Of a stretch of DNA of 47,554 nt, positions 7,816 through 17,300 are shown in pieces. The notes beneath the pieces were generated by a model that saw nothing but the letters and a program-made list of their open reading frames with translations, was not told the DNA's origin and made no database searches. The stretch is from Azohydromonas lata NBRC 102462 (GTDB taxonomy: Bacteria; Pseudomonadota; Gammaproteobacteria; Burkholderiales; Burkholderiaceae_C): assembly GCF_001571085.1 (NCBI RefSeq), contig NZ_BCTC01000048.1, positions 1 to 47,554 on the forward strand. The letters are read 5' to 3'. The translations under genes were made by a program, and so were the position numbers. Within the stretch, counting starts at the first letter, position 1; each line of letters begins with the position of its first letter.

Positions 7816-8259
7816 GTGGCCACGCTTCATCCCTCGGCCTACGACTTCAAGTCCACCTTCCCCGTGCCACGCGACGCGGATATGCGCCGCGCCGGTCGCC
7901 AAGGACTGCTGGACCAGAAAGAGTCGCGCGACGTGAGCGACGGCGACTGGGTGGCCTTCCAGCACCAGTGCTGGGCTGCGGAGATGCAGTCCTTGCACGG
8001 TGAGGTGCGCTATCTGAAATACGCCGCGGCCCGGGGCATTGATCCGGCCACGGGCCGCACGCTGCGCAATCCGCAGCACTGGCCACAACGGCTGCAACAT
8101 CTGCAGCGAGAAATCCGCCGCATTGAGGCCCGGCTGCACGGCCTGCTCGGCGACTACTCGAACTACTTCGACTGGCGTGCTGCCGACGCCTTCGGCCAGT
8201 TCGTCATCGAGCAGAGCAGCGACGCCGCTGCCCTGCCGGCCCAGGCAGAGCTTTTCTGA
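7816..8259 (+). CDS. Hypothetical protein, GTG start
   Basis: A 147-residue protein read from the GTG at 7816, 13 bp after the previous stop; ATG 7882 is an alternative. It is charged and helical, with a likely coiled-coil stretch (LQHLQREIRRIEARLHGLLG) near residue 95-115 and aromatic residues after it (YSNYFDW). Not recognised. It is the last gene before palindromic promoter copy 4. Confidence 0.5.
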   Translation: MATLHPSAYDFKSTFPVPRDADMRRAGRQGLLDQKESRDVSDGDWVAFQHQCWAAEMQSLHGEVRYLKYAAARGIDPATGRTLRNPQHWPQRLQHLQREIRRIEARLHGLLGDYSNYFDWRAADAFGQFVIEQSSDAAALPAQAELF

Positions 8260-8312
8260 GGACGCCAGCATTTCAGCGCCCGCCGCTGTGACATGCCTGG
8301 CCAGCGCGTAAG

Positions 8313-8357
8313 GTATTGCAAAAGCCAGGCGCAACAGATTTGTTTTGCGCTACTTTA
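8313..8357 (+). promoter_or_regulatory. Shared palindromic promoter element, copy 4
   Basis: GTATTGCAAAAG (8313-8324), 17 bp, GTTTTGCGCTAC (8342-8353), then TACTTT as -10. Each arm has one or two changes compared with copies 2 and 3, so this may be a weaker site. It faces the gene at 8388. Confidence 0.7.
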
Positions 8358-8387
8358 GCCGGGACATCAAGGTTCAAGGAGACCGAC

Positions 8388-8840
8388 ATGACTGAGGATG
8401 ACGTGGCCAAACTCAGCACGGCACGCCGAGCAGCTCGTAGCACTGAGGCGCTTCGCGAGGTTCTTCATTGCGGTCGCAACGGTGCGAGCGCGTTCTACAG
8501 GCATTTCGGCCGCTTGCGCTACAGCGATGGTGCCCGCGACGCTGCCCAGGCCAGCCAGAGCTACTGGTTGTTCGACCTGCTCGCCGCTGAAGTGGCACCG
8601 CTCATGATCCTCAAGATCAATGCCGGCGAGCTCGGCATCGCGGTCGTGAATGTCAACGTGTCGAACAGCAAGGCACTCGTGGAAGTGGTCTGCCACGCCG
8701 ATTTACCGCCGCTGTGGCGCAAGGAAATCTCCTGGACGGACTTCCCGGAAGGCGAATGGTCGCTGTACGAGCTTGGCGCCCTGGAGTTCGATGGCGAAGC
8801 GTGCATCAGCATCGCTGCGGTGCTGCGCTCGGAGCAGTGA
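8388..8840 (+). CDS. DUF6876-like protein
   Basis: A 150-residue protein starting MTEDDVAKLS, with AAGGAG 7 bases upstream, 35 bp after palindromic promoter copy 4. The stretch FYRHFGRLRYSDGARDAA, the WLFDLLA segment and the C-terminal LYELGALEF-type strands match my memory of the DUF6876 family. That family is common on plasmids and integrative elements and has no known function. It is cytosolic with no signal peptide. The family call is from recall of its conserved pattern, not from a search. Confidence 0.55.
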   Translation: MTEDDVAKLSTARRAARSTEALREVLHCGRNGASAFYRHFGRLRYSDGARDAAQASQSYWLFDLLAAEVAPLMILKINAGELGIAVVNVNVSNSKALVEVVCHADLPPLWRKEISWTDFPEGEWSLYELGALEFDGEACISIAAVLRSEQ

Positions 8841-9075
8841 TGCGACCGTACCGGGGCCGCCAATGCCCTTTGATGGCCGTGATTCACTTGCTGCTGCGCT
8901 GGCGTGTGCGGATCGCTTCTGGAGAGCGCGCCAACCCTCAACGTGGCCCGGTGTCGTACCGCCACCGGCCCAAGCGCTGAACATGCCGGGCACGCAGGTG
9001 CCGGCACCGCCGGTCCAAGATTTGGTTGCAACTGGTCGATGCAACGTGCAGGGAAGAAGGCACGCAACTGAAATG
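8841..9075 (+). other. Leader region with ambiguous small frames
   Basis: Between the DUF6876-like gene and the next promoter two frames are open. One gives a 46-residue Arg-rich peptide (8840-8980). The other begins MPFDGRDSLAAALACADRFW at 8863 and runs in frame into the ribbon-helix-helix gene. Neither has a clear ribosome site. I do not call a gene here; the second could be an N-terminal extension of the next gene. Confidence 0.3.
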
Positions 9076-9092
9076 GTTATGCAATACATTCG
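9076..9092 (+). promoter_or_regulatory. Half-conserved copy of the shared promoter element
   Basis: GTTATGCAATACATT matches the right arm and -10 (TACATT) of copies 1-3. The expected left arm 17 bp upstream is only weakly present (GTGCAGGGA near 9046). It lies 26 bp before the GTG of the tandem ribbon-helix-helix gene, which would suit autoregulation with lower affinity. Confidence 0.5.
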
Positions 9093-9117
9093 TGGCGCAG
9101 TGCATTTGGAGAAACTT

Positions 9118-9519
9118 GTGCCCACGACGAAAACAACGGGAGCGAAGGCTGCGGCCACGCCGGCGGCAACCAGCGACGCCACACCGCGGCCGGCACACCG
9201 GCCGCCGAAGCATCCTGGTCAGGACATGGATTCGCTGCCAGTGCGGCTGCCTGTGGACTACAAGGAGCGCCTGCTGGCTTACTGCAACAGCCGCGATATT
9301 TCAGTGGGCGACTGGATTGAGAGCCAGATCGAACACAAACTCGAAGAAGAAATTCCAAAGGTTGATCGCCTTCCCCGAAACTCTGGCGTGTCGACCACGC
9401 TTTCGATGCGCCTTTCTACCTGGCACAAGGACCGACTGAACGAGCACTGTCAGGAGAAGGGGATTTCAATGGCTAACTGGGTTAAGGCTCGCATCAAGCG
9501 GGTTTTGAAAATCCAGTGA
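9118..9519 (+). CDS. Tandem ribbon-helix-helix-like DNA-binding protein
   Basis: A 133-residue protein read from the GTG at 9118, which has GGAG about 7 bases upstream. After a flexible Ala/Thr/Pro-rich N-terminus of about 38 residues come two similar units of about 40 residues. The first is SLPVRLPVDYKERLLAYC then ISVGDWIESQIEHKL. The second is TTLSMRLSTWHKDRLNEHC then ISMANWVKARIKRVL. Each has a basic beta-strand followed by two helices, the pattern of MetJ/Arc-type ribbon-helix-helix folds, which normally dimerise; here the duplication could make an intramolecular pair. It ends the palindrome-driven gene run and has a degraded copy of the same element before it. That makes it a candidate regulator (inference). 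Confidence 0.6.
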   Translation: MPTTKTTGAKAAATPAATSDATPRPAHRPPKHPGQDMDSLPVRLPVDYKERLLAYCNSRDISVGDWIESQIEHKLEEEIPKVDRLPRNSGVSTTLSMRLSTWHKDRLNEHCQEKGISMANWVKARIKRVLKIQ

Positions 9520-9568
9520 TGAATAGTCAACCGGTTTTTTGAAAACACGCTGAACGGTTCGCTATTCA
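9520..9568. terminator. Bidirectional terminator-like hairpin
   Basis: Nested inverted repeats TGAATAG-TC-AACCG and CGGTT-CG-CTATTCA face each other across a ~21-base loop, between the convergent ends of the ribbon-helix-helix gene and the CoiA-like gene. Position and stem length (12 pairs plus a 2x2 internal mismatch) fit a shared terminator; there is no clear U-run after it. Confidence 0.5.
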
Positions 9569-9577
9569 AGAATATTG

Positions 9578-11599
9578 CTATCGCGAGGAATTGCCTCGTG
9601 CGTTGCGCTTCGGCGGCGCAATCCAGTTCTCGCCGTTCCACACGCCTGGCCGCTCTTCGAGAGCGGGCTGCAACTCAGGAAATAGAAAACCGATGAAGTC
9701 GTCGTTTTTTGGATTGCGCATGTAGTAGTGCCGCTCGGGATCATCTTCTCTTGTCAAAAGAGCATGCACCTGCTGAGACCACTTCACCAGCCTTTCCCAT
9801 TGATGCGGCTTGAGGGTGATTCGCGGCTTGAAATACTTTAGGCCCAGGATGTAAATGACATGCCAGCGCCTGCGTTCACCCTGCTCTCCCAGCACGGTAT
9901 TCATGACCTCATAGGCTGATGTCAGCCGGTAGCCGACACAGACGTCCTGCTGTAGCGACAACAGCCTGTCCAACGGGCAGGCATGGCGTCGGAAAAGCTC
10001 TTCGTCTTCAGCCTGTGTCCAGCCATGGGCAGCCAGCGCGAATGCGGCTCGCCGCACCGCATCCAGCGCGCGCGCGGTTTGGTCGTCAGTGGCCTCCCCG
10101 GCCTCCCGAGCCGCACGCAAGTCCGAATGCTCGCGCACGGCGCTCAGGTACACGCCGCGCCAGTAGTCGGCGGGCTGGGCCAGCGCCTCACGGTGCTGTT
10201 GCGCGTGCTCGCTGAAGCGCTCCTCGCGCGGGCGCGCCTCCTCATTGAGCAGCGCCGCCAGCGCCGCGCGCGCCTGGACTTCGGCCGGGTGGTGTACCCA
10301 CTTCTTGAAGCGTAGGTCCTTGATGACAAGATCGGCCAGCGCTTGGCGGTCGATGCGCCCGCCCAGGCTACTGAGGTCGATCTCCAACGTGGGCAGATTC
10401 ACGGCCTGGATGCGCTGCAGCCGCTCGGCATCGAGATGGTTGGCCACCGTGACCTCAATGAGCAGCACATCCTCGACCGCAGGCTCTGGCGCGTTGGTGG
10501 CGTGCATGGGTGGCGGCACAGCTGGTGCATCGGCGCGAAGCGCCACCACGTCGGGCACGGTACGGCCCAGACGCTTTTCCAACTCCACCGACTTGAACCT
10601 TGCCCTCTCCGTGGGACGTGACCAATAGCGTTCCAGCACTGTGTCTTTCCCGTTCTCCACGCGGCGGCGCTGCGTGACGAACAGAGGCGGGAGCCAGATG
10701 CTGGCGGCGTCAGCCAGGATGCGCTTGACCACTAGATGCAGCAGGGACTCGTGGCGCAGGCGGCGCACCTCTTCCGCGGACAGGCCGGCCAGCTGCGGGT
10801 CCAGGGCACACAGCACGGCATCAGCTTCCGGTCCCAGCCATGCAATCGAGTCATCGGCCGCCAGGGCTTGCGCCTGCGCCTTATCAGCAGCTTGCCGCCT
10901 CAGCGTCTCGTCGTCCCAGTGGCCGCACCAGGCGGCGTCGGGTAGCAGCTCCAGCCGCTTCACGATTTCGGACGCGTCCATGATGGCAAACTCGCTGGGA
11001 ACCACCACCGTGACCAAAGCGACCGGCAGGTTTCCCACAGCGGCACCGGCGTCTGCTGCCGCGGGGATCGGGCCTTTGGCACCCACGAGCTCCACGACCA
11101 CGGTCCGGCCGTCGTCCAGGGTCAATACCGCCTTGGTGCTGTCCACGACCTGCGCGCGCCTCACGCGTGCGCGCCGCGCCGGCACCTCCACCCATGCGTC
11201 ATAGGTCTTCCCGCTCAGACCTACGGCCCGGCCGCTGAAGCAGCGCCGTGGCAGCCAGATCTCGCCGGAGTCGATCAGGCAGGCCAGAGCGGCATGCCGC
11301 GCGGCGAGCACTACGCAGCCATCCCGGATCGAGCCGGCGGGGTGACGGAAGTGCGGGGTCACAGTGTGCTCGCCCTCCACCTTGGCGGCATTTACCGCCA
11401 CCAGCGGGCTGTCGCAGTGCACGCACACGCAACCGCAGTCTGCGCCGCGCTCGCTGGCGTCCAGCGAGTGGATGTAGCGGATGTGGCCGCTGGCCGCGTG
11501 CCGGGCCCATTTCAACGGCGGCTGTTTTTTTGGCTCACGGGCAGTGACTGCGAGGGCCTTGCCAGTCGCTGTAACCCGCCAACTCGTGTTGTCTCCCAT
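9578..11599 (-). CDS. CoiA-like protein with N-terminal zinc-finger-like region
   Basis: A 673-residue protein. Near the N-terminus CVHC (C59, C62) and HFRH (H83, H86) form the zinc-binding-like pattern typical of CoiA-family proteins. Around residues 345-430 a PD-(D/E)xK-like core is visible: TVPDVVALRAD, then LLIEVTVANHLDAER, then LPTLEIDLS. That is the CoiA nuclease signature. CoiA itself takes part in processing incoming DNA during competence; homologues on mobile elements are much longer and of unknown role. The C-terminal ~250 residues are helical and unassigned. It diverges from parA across a 195-bp gap, so it may share control with the partition genes. Transfer-related or defence-related roles are both possible. 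Confidence 0.6.
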   Translation of the reverse strand: MGDNTSWRVTATGKALAVTAREPKKQPPLKWARHAASGHIRYIHSLDASERGADCGCVCVHCDSPLVAVNAAKVEGEHTVTPHFRHPAGSIRDGCVVLAARHAALACLIDSGEIWLPRRCFSGRAVGLSGKTYDAWVEVPARRARVRRAQVVDSTKAVLTLDDGRTVVVELVGAKGPIPAAADAGAAVGNLPVALVTVVVPSEFAIMDASEIVKRLELLPDAAWCGHWDDETLRRQAADKAQAQALAADDSIAWLGPEADAVLCALDPQLAGLSAEEVRRLRHESLLHLVVKRILADAASIWLPPLFVTQRRRVENGKDTVLERYWSRPTERARFKSVELEKRLGRTVPDVVALRADAPAVPPPMHATNAPEPAVEDVLLIEVTVANHLDAERLQRIQAVNLPTLEIDLSSLGGRIDRQALADLVIKDLRFKKWVHHPAEVQARAALAALLNEEARPREERFSEHAQQHREALAQPADYWRGVYLSAVREHSDLRAAREAGEATDDQTARALDAVRRAAFALAAHGWTQAEDEELFRRHACPLDRLLSLQQDVCVGYRLTSAYEVMNTVLGEQGERRRWHVIYILGLKYFKPRITLKPHQWERLVKWSQQVHALLTREDDPERHYYMRNPKNDDFIGFLFPELQPALEERPGVWNGENWIAPPKRNARGNSSR

Positions 11600-11794
11600 A
11601 ACAACAATTGAATCATGGTCAGCCCCGTTGGCGCGGTCTGCATCGCTCTACCCGCAGCAGATCGCCCAGCAGGGCTGACGTACAAGGCTATGGTGTAGCA
11701 GGACAACACAATAGAAGCACGAAGCCGCTACTTGTGGCGGTAACGTGTATCTATGGTGCAAACTGGCGGTCTGATCTCACCAAGGAAAAGAACG

Positions 11795-12970
11795 ATGGAT
11801 TCACCTGTCCTAGAACCTGACATCACGCTCGCAACGGTGTTGGCACAAGCCGAACGGGCAGCGAACGTGGTGGCTCAGGTGCGCGGGGCCGTGCTGGCGC
11901 CGGAAGCCCGCAAGCAGCCGCCCCGGTTCACGACGGGCCAGGTCATGCAGGCTGTTGGCCTGACGAAGCCTCAGATGGACTACGCGTTGCGCAAGGGAGA
12001 TCTGCCTTCTGGAGAGCTCACCGGTGCAGTGAAACGCCGCGAGTTCAGTCTTGGCGAGTACCAGGAGTGGGTGCGTGCCTATCATCCACAGGAGCAGCGG
12101 CCGCAAGGTGCGCAAGGCCTCGTGGTGTCGATCGCGAACTTCAAGGGGGGCGTGTCCAAGACCACGGTAGCCCTCACGCTCGCGCAGGGCCTGTCGCTGC
12201 GCGGCCACCGGGTGCTGGTCGTCGACACCGACCCACAAGGCTCCATCACCACGCTGTTCGGCATCCTGCCCGACACGGAAGTGCAGGACGAAGACACCGT
12301 GTTGCCGCTGGTGCAGGGCGCGCAGGCGTCAATCCGCTACGCGATCCGCCCAACCTACTGGAGCGGGATTGATCTGGTGGCTGCGGCGCCCCTGCTCTTC
12401 GGCGCAGAGTTCGCCTTGGCGGACCGAATGGCGGCTCAGCCCGGCTTCGAATACTGGCGGGTGCTGGAACGCGGCTTGGCCGACGTGCTCGGCGACTACG
12501 ACGTGGTCCTGCTCGACACGCCACCGGCGCTCACCTACACCACGCTCAACGTGCTGATGGCCAGCGACGGGATCATCATGCCGCTGCCGCCCAACGCTCT
12601 AGATTTCGCCAGCTCCGCCCAGTTCTGGCGACTTTTCGGGGACATCGCCAGTGGGCTGCCGGGCGCCATGGACAAGCGCTTCAGCTTCATCAACGTGCTG
12701 CCCGCCAAGGTCGAAAGCACGGACGCCGCTGGCGCTGAGGTTCGGGCCTGGATGGGTGCTGCTTACGGCGAACGGCTCATGCCCGCTGAAGTGCCAAAGA
12801 GCGCCGCGACCAGCACGGCCAGCGCGAATTTCGGTACCGTCTACGACGCCTCGGTGGGCAGCAGCCGGACTGTCAAGCGCGCCACGGACGCTTTTGACCG
12901 GCTGGTGGACGCGGTACTGGTCCAGTGCGTGACTGCATGGCGCAAGCAGCTCGCGGAGGGCGCACGGTGA
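11795..12970 (+). CDS. parA: ParA-type partition ATPase with N-terminal HTH
   Basis: A 391-residue protein. The ATG at 11795 (MDSPVLEPDI) has AAGGAA upstream and is preferred to 11753. Residues ~45-80 (TTGQVMQAVGLTKPQMDYAL) form a MerR-like helix-turn-helix, typical of type Ia plasmid ParA proteins that repress their own operon. The deviant Walker A (FKGGVSKTTVA) is near residue 117, DTDPQG near 144, and LLDTPPAL follows as Walker B. With ATP and DNA, ParA moves ParB-bound plasmid copies over the nucleoid. The gene overlaps parB by 4 bp (GTGA), and candidate parS sites follow. Confidence 0.9.
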   Translation: MDSPVLEPDITLATVLAQAERAANVVAQVRGAVLAPEARKQPPRFTTGQVMQAVGLTKPQMDYALRKGDLPSGELTGAVKRREFSLGEYQEWVRAYHPQEQRPQGAQGLVVSIANFKGGVSKTTVALTLAQGLSLRGHRVLVVDTDPQGSITTLFGILPDTEVQDEDTVLPLVQGAQASIRYAIRPTYWSGIDLVAAAPLLFGAEFALADRMAAQPGFEYWRVLERGLADVLGDYDVVLLDTPPALTYTTLNVLMASDGIIMPLPPNALDFASSAQFWRLFGDIASGLPGAMDKRFSFINVLPAKVESTDAAGAEVRAWMGAAYGERLMPAEVPKSAATSTASANFGTVYDASVGSSRTVKRATDAFDRLVDAVLVQCVTAWRKQLAEGAR

Positions 12971-13980
12971 GCAAGGGTCTTTCCAAGGTCAGGAACATCC
13001 AGTTCGACATTCCGCCGGCTGATCAGGCCGCTGCGCCGACACCCTCCCCGGCCGCGGCGCCCGCGCCGGCGCGCGCGCCGTACACCGGCATCATGCGGCA
13101 CTCCGCCAGCGTAGCCCAGGCGCAGCAGGCCCAGGCCCGCATCCAGCAGCTGGAGCAGGAGCGCGGCGCGCAGAAGGTTGATCCCAATACCATCCGGCCG
13201 AGCCGCTGGGCCAACCGACACGACACTGCTTTCCAAGCTGCCGCGTTCGAGTCGCTGAAAACCGAAATCGCCGACGCCGGCGGCAACGTCCAACCGATCA
13301 AGATTCGGCCGCTCGCAGAAGGGGCGGTCGATCGGGCGCGCTATGAAATCGTCTTTGGCCATCGCCGCCACCGGGCGTGCCTGGAACTCGGCTTACAGGT
13401 TCTGGCTGTCGTGCAGGAGATGGACGATCGCGAACTCTGGACCGAGATGGAGCGGGAGAACCGCAACCGCGAGGGCTTGTCAGCTTGGGAGCAGGGCATG
13501 ATGTACCGGCGCGCGCTGGACGCCGGGCTGTTTCCGAGCTTGCGCATGCTCGCCTCGTCAATTGGTCGGGACTCAACGGCTGTTTCCGAAGCCGTTCGCA
13601 TCGCAAGCTTGCCGGAGGAAGTGATTGCTGCATTCCCGTCGCCCAACGAGATCCAGTTTCGCTGGGCAGCGCCCCTTGCGGATGCATGCCGAGCCAATCC
13701 ATCTGCCGTACGAAGCAAGGCCATCGAGATAGCGGGCACAGGCTTACCTACTGTGGAGGTCTTCAGTGCGCTGATCTCGGCTGGCAAGACCGGTGCAGGA
13801 CGGTCCTGCACCGAGACTGCAGGACCGTCCTGCATCCTGCAGTTGGACCTGGGCCGTGGAGCAACCGCTCAGCTAAAGACCAAAGGCAAGCGGCTGGTAT
13901 TGGAAATGGACGCCGACCTGCTCCCACCGGAACGGCGTGCCGAGCTGGCGCCGCTGCTACGTAAGCTGCTGAAGCGTTGA
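12967..13980 (+). CDS. parB: ParB-type partition protein
   Basis: A 337-residue protein from the GTG at 12967, overlapping the parA stop. A Pro/Ala-rich stretch (about 20-45) is followed by the N-terminal ParB domain (VDPNTIRPSRWANR) and FGHRRHRACLELGL near 128, the CTP-binding box of the family. A helix-turn-helix region follows (LSAWEQGMMYRRAL, then SSIGRDSTAVSEAV). Near residues 275-290 the coding sequence itself contains two perfect palindromes (13792 and 13818) that look like its own parS sites and encode a Cys/Ser/Thr/Gly-rich linker. The last ~55 residues form a small C-terminal domain. It loads at parS and is moved by ParA. Confidence 0.88.
   Translation: MSKGLSKVRNIQFDIPPADQAAAPTPSPAAAPAPARAPYTGIMRHSASVAQAQQAQARIQQLEQERGAQKVDPNTIRPSRWANRHDTAFQAAAFESLKTEIADAGGNVQPIKIRPLAEGAVDRARYEIVFGHRRHRACLELGLQVLAVVQEMDDRELWTEMERENRNREGLSAWEQGMMYRRALDAGLFPSLRMLASSIGRDSTAVSEAVRIASLPEEVIAAFPSPNEIQFRWAAPLADACRANPSAVRSKAIEIAGTGLPTVEVFSALISAGKTGAGRSCTETAGPSCILQLDLGRGATAQLKTKGKRLVLEMDADLLPPERRAELAPLLRKLLKR
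13792..13812. other. Candidate parS site 1 (inside parB)
   Basis: A perfect 10+1+10 bp palindrome built on TGCAGGACGGTCCTGCA. It lies within parB codons, 5 bp before the next copy. The shared core of the three copies is TGCAGGAC-N-GTCCTGCA. Confidence 0.65.
13818..13834. other. Candidate parS site 2 (inside parB)
   Basis: TGCAGGACCGTCCTGCA, a perfect 8+1+8 bp palindrome, in the parB coding region and partly followed by another half (TCCTGCAG). Confidence 0.65.
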
Positions 13981-14124
13981 CCCGACGCACAGCAAGGCAA
14001 ACCGTCACCACGGGACAGGGGTGCAGGATATTTTTGCCTCCCACTATTTTGAAGCTGGACTGCACTGCGACTGCGCAGCCGACAACGAAGGAACAAGCGC
14101 AGTACAGGAGGTTCTGCGGGCAGC

Positions 14125-14143
14125 GTGCAGGACCGTCCTGCAC
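14125..14143. other. Candidate parS site 3 (downstream of parB)
   Basis: GTGCAGGACCGTCCTGCAC, a perfect 9+1+9 bp palindrome, 145 bp after the parB stop in the gap before the nuclease-TPR-PIN gene. A half site (GTGCAGGAT) lies near 14020. Three copies of one long palindrome at a parAB locus are typical of a centromere. Confidence 0.65.
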
Positions 14144-14301
14144 TTCAGAGTCGCACCTGTGGCCCGGGGCGATAGTGCTGTCAGGAACCTTGAGCAGGCT
14201 CATGCCGCTGCCACTGACAAAGCGGCAGGCCGAGAGTCCACTCTCCAGCTGAATGGCGTGTTGGGCCCGCCATAAGATTGCGGCTCGATGTCAGGAACTG
14301 C

Positions 14302-17300
14302 ATGAGCACGCCGAAGAAGGAAAAGAAGATCGCCAGACACCGCGCATCTGGGAACGCTGATGGCGATGTCAGCCAAGCCAAGCCGCCGTCTCCCAGGATG
14401 CGCGGGCAACAAAAGCATGTTGCCAGTGCCAAATCCACCGGGGCCCGTGGCGTCTCGTTCGAACACCGGGTTCAGGCTATGCGGCTCCTCGCCATGTGCC
14501 TGGAGGCGCCGTGTGCCGGCATTCCCGAGGAGTTCACGATTGTCAAGATCAGCTTCCAGGGCCGCGTTATGGGCCACAACACGGATGACCTGGTCCTGAC
14601 GATCGCCTCGCCGACGGGCGATACCGGCACGGTGCGCATGCAAATGAAGCGTAAGCTGACGCCGACCGCCAAAAACAAGACGTTCGAAGAAGCGATCGGC
14701 TTGGCCTGGCTGGATTTCAAGGAGGCAACCTTCCGGCCCGGCGTCGACGCAACCTTGATCGTCTACCAGAGCGCCAGTGCCAACTCAATGGAAGCCGCTG
14801 TGGAGGTCGCGTCCATGGCCAGGACCACCAGCGCTGCGGCAGACTGGCACACGAAGGTCCATGCTGCTGCCTTCAGCAACGATCGCAACCGGGAAGCCTT
14901 TAAGGCCATCCAGGCGGCGGCCGAGTTGTACAACAAGACCGCAGTCCCGCTCGAGGATTTGCATCAGTTCGTTGTGCACCTCAGGTTTCTACAGCACGAC
15001 CTCGATTCGGATAGTACGGCCGAGGTCACGGGGCAGAAGATGCTGCTCACGACGGCGATGGTGCCAAACGCACATACCGGCCGTGTCTGGGCGCACTTGG
15101 TGCAAGTGTGCGCGGACCTCAACAGCGTCGGTGGTGACGTCGACTTGGCGACCGTCGAGCGCCACATCGGCCGGCCGCTTGCGATCTCGTTCCAGGCGGC
15201 TCGCGTGATGCGCAAGCAGCTGGAGGCCGGCCAGATCGACTTTGCGCTTTACGCGGCGCAACCCCCAGCAGGCCACGGAGTCAGCCAGACGACCGAGTTC
15301 CTGGCGCTCAATCCCGGGCTGGGTGCAAGTCCTCAGGCCGGCCTCGGCTACCACGAGGTTGCGCCGGTCGCGCGAGCGACATCGCCTAACAAGGTCGTGT
15401 CCCGCCAGCTCAAGAGCATTGACGCGTTGAGAGAGGAGGGTCGGTTCGCCGATGCCCTTAGCCAGCTGAAGGTGCTTGGCCACGACATGAACGACTTCGA
15501 CGTCCACCAACGGGCGCTGTGGTACTGGCTGCGCGGTATGGCTCGCTGGCACGTCGAGGAGGATGCCTCGGATGCGGCTGACGACCTGATCAAGGCCGCC
15601 GACCTTTGCGACGACGAGGACAAGCTAGCCGCGGCCCGAATCCGGGGGCTCTTACTCAAAGAGCAGCTCGACGAGGCAATCGCCGCGGGCAATGCGGCAA
15701 TAGAGCGCTTCCCGGAGTCGTTCCTCGTCTGGGCCGCTACCGCGAACGCCAGGCTCATGGGCGGGCAGCCGCTGACACCAGCCGACATCCCCCGCGAGCA
15801 CGCTAACAAGGCGGTGGCTTGGCAGTTGGTCGCGGCGTCGCAGGAGCGCGGCGGCGACCACGCCGGCGCCTTCGAGAGCGCAAAGATCGCTTTATCAAAG
15901 GGCGATGCGACCTTCTTCACCAGGGAAGCGCTGCTTCGCTACGCGCTGCGGCTGGTCTCCGAAGATGGGTTGACCCTTGGGTACCGGATGGTGCCGTCCG
16001 ACCAGCGCGTACGCCTTGATGAGGCGATCGCAGCGTTCTCGGACCGCCCTAAGTCGCTGTGGTCTGTCCAGAGCCCTGCAGCCCAAGCTGCGGCCCTGAC
16101 GCATCTGGGCTATGCCTTCCTCCTGACCCACTGTGCCGACAAGGCGTTGGCATTGATCGAAGAAGCGCGCGCCCGTGGGGCACCGTCCGATTCATCGCTG
16201 TTCCGCGTCGAGATGGAGGCATTGAGCGACTTGGGCCGTGCACCGGAGGTGCTCACCAAGTTCGAGTCGAAGCTACCCGAGCTGCCCGACGAGGCGTTGG
16301 TTTCGTACACGCAGGTGGCCGTTTCCGAGGGAGATTTCGCCCGCGTCGAGGCAGCTGGTGCTGAGGCCATGCGACGGACTGGCAAGCCGGGGGCCGAGCG
16401 GCTGCAAACGGCGTTGCGACTGCTGCGTTGGAACTTGCTTCTCATTCAGGGGCGTGCCGCAGATCTGCGCGCAGAAGCGGCCGCAGCTGGTGTCACGGCG
16501 GCCAGTTCGTCAATTCCGGACATGGTGTTTGCGGCCCGGGCGAACCTCGAGCCCGACGGAGACAAAGCGCTGGCCGAGCAGCTGATCGAGCGCGTTGCGG
16601 AGCTGTGTTCCGCGGGTGACCTGCCGAGCGAAGCACACGTGGGCGCAAAGCTGCTGTTCCACGCACAGCGCTATGCGGCCGCGGCTACGGTCTTCGCTCG
16701 CATCTTGGTGCCGACGTCGTTCTCGGAGCTGCACTTGGACCTGCTGTATTGCTACGTGAAAACGGGGCAACGCGCGAAGGGCCGCAAGCTGCTCGAGTCC
16801 ATGTCGCCCGATTGGAAGCGCGACCAGCATGCTCGACACATGGCTATCGATCTGGCCCAACAGGCTGGCGACTGGACCATGGTGGCAGAGCTGGTCGAGC
16901 TCGAAGTTTCGGTGGAGCCCAAGCGCGCGACCGGATGGCTGCTACGCATCCTCGCCGCAGCGAATATGGAGTCGCCGGAACTCTCTGCGGTGATAGGAGG
17001 GGCGCCCTGCGACCTTCACGGGTCCATTCAGGAGATCACGCGGCTGGCCGCCGCTGAGATGCGCTACGGGCATGCAGAGAAGGGCCTGCAGCGGATCTAT
17101 CGCCTCAGGCGTGAGCGCATGGGCGACGTGGAAGCGGCAGCTCTGCACTTGACGGCAGTGCTGCTTATGGAGACCGCGCTGCCTGAGATCGAGTTCGTCC
17201 CTCAGGTCGCTGGCCCTGGAACGAGCGTCGTGCTGATCGACGACGAGGGCAACCGTCGCCGGTTGACGATCGACCCTGAGGAAATGGATGGACTCGTGCC

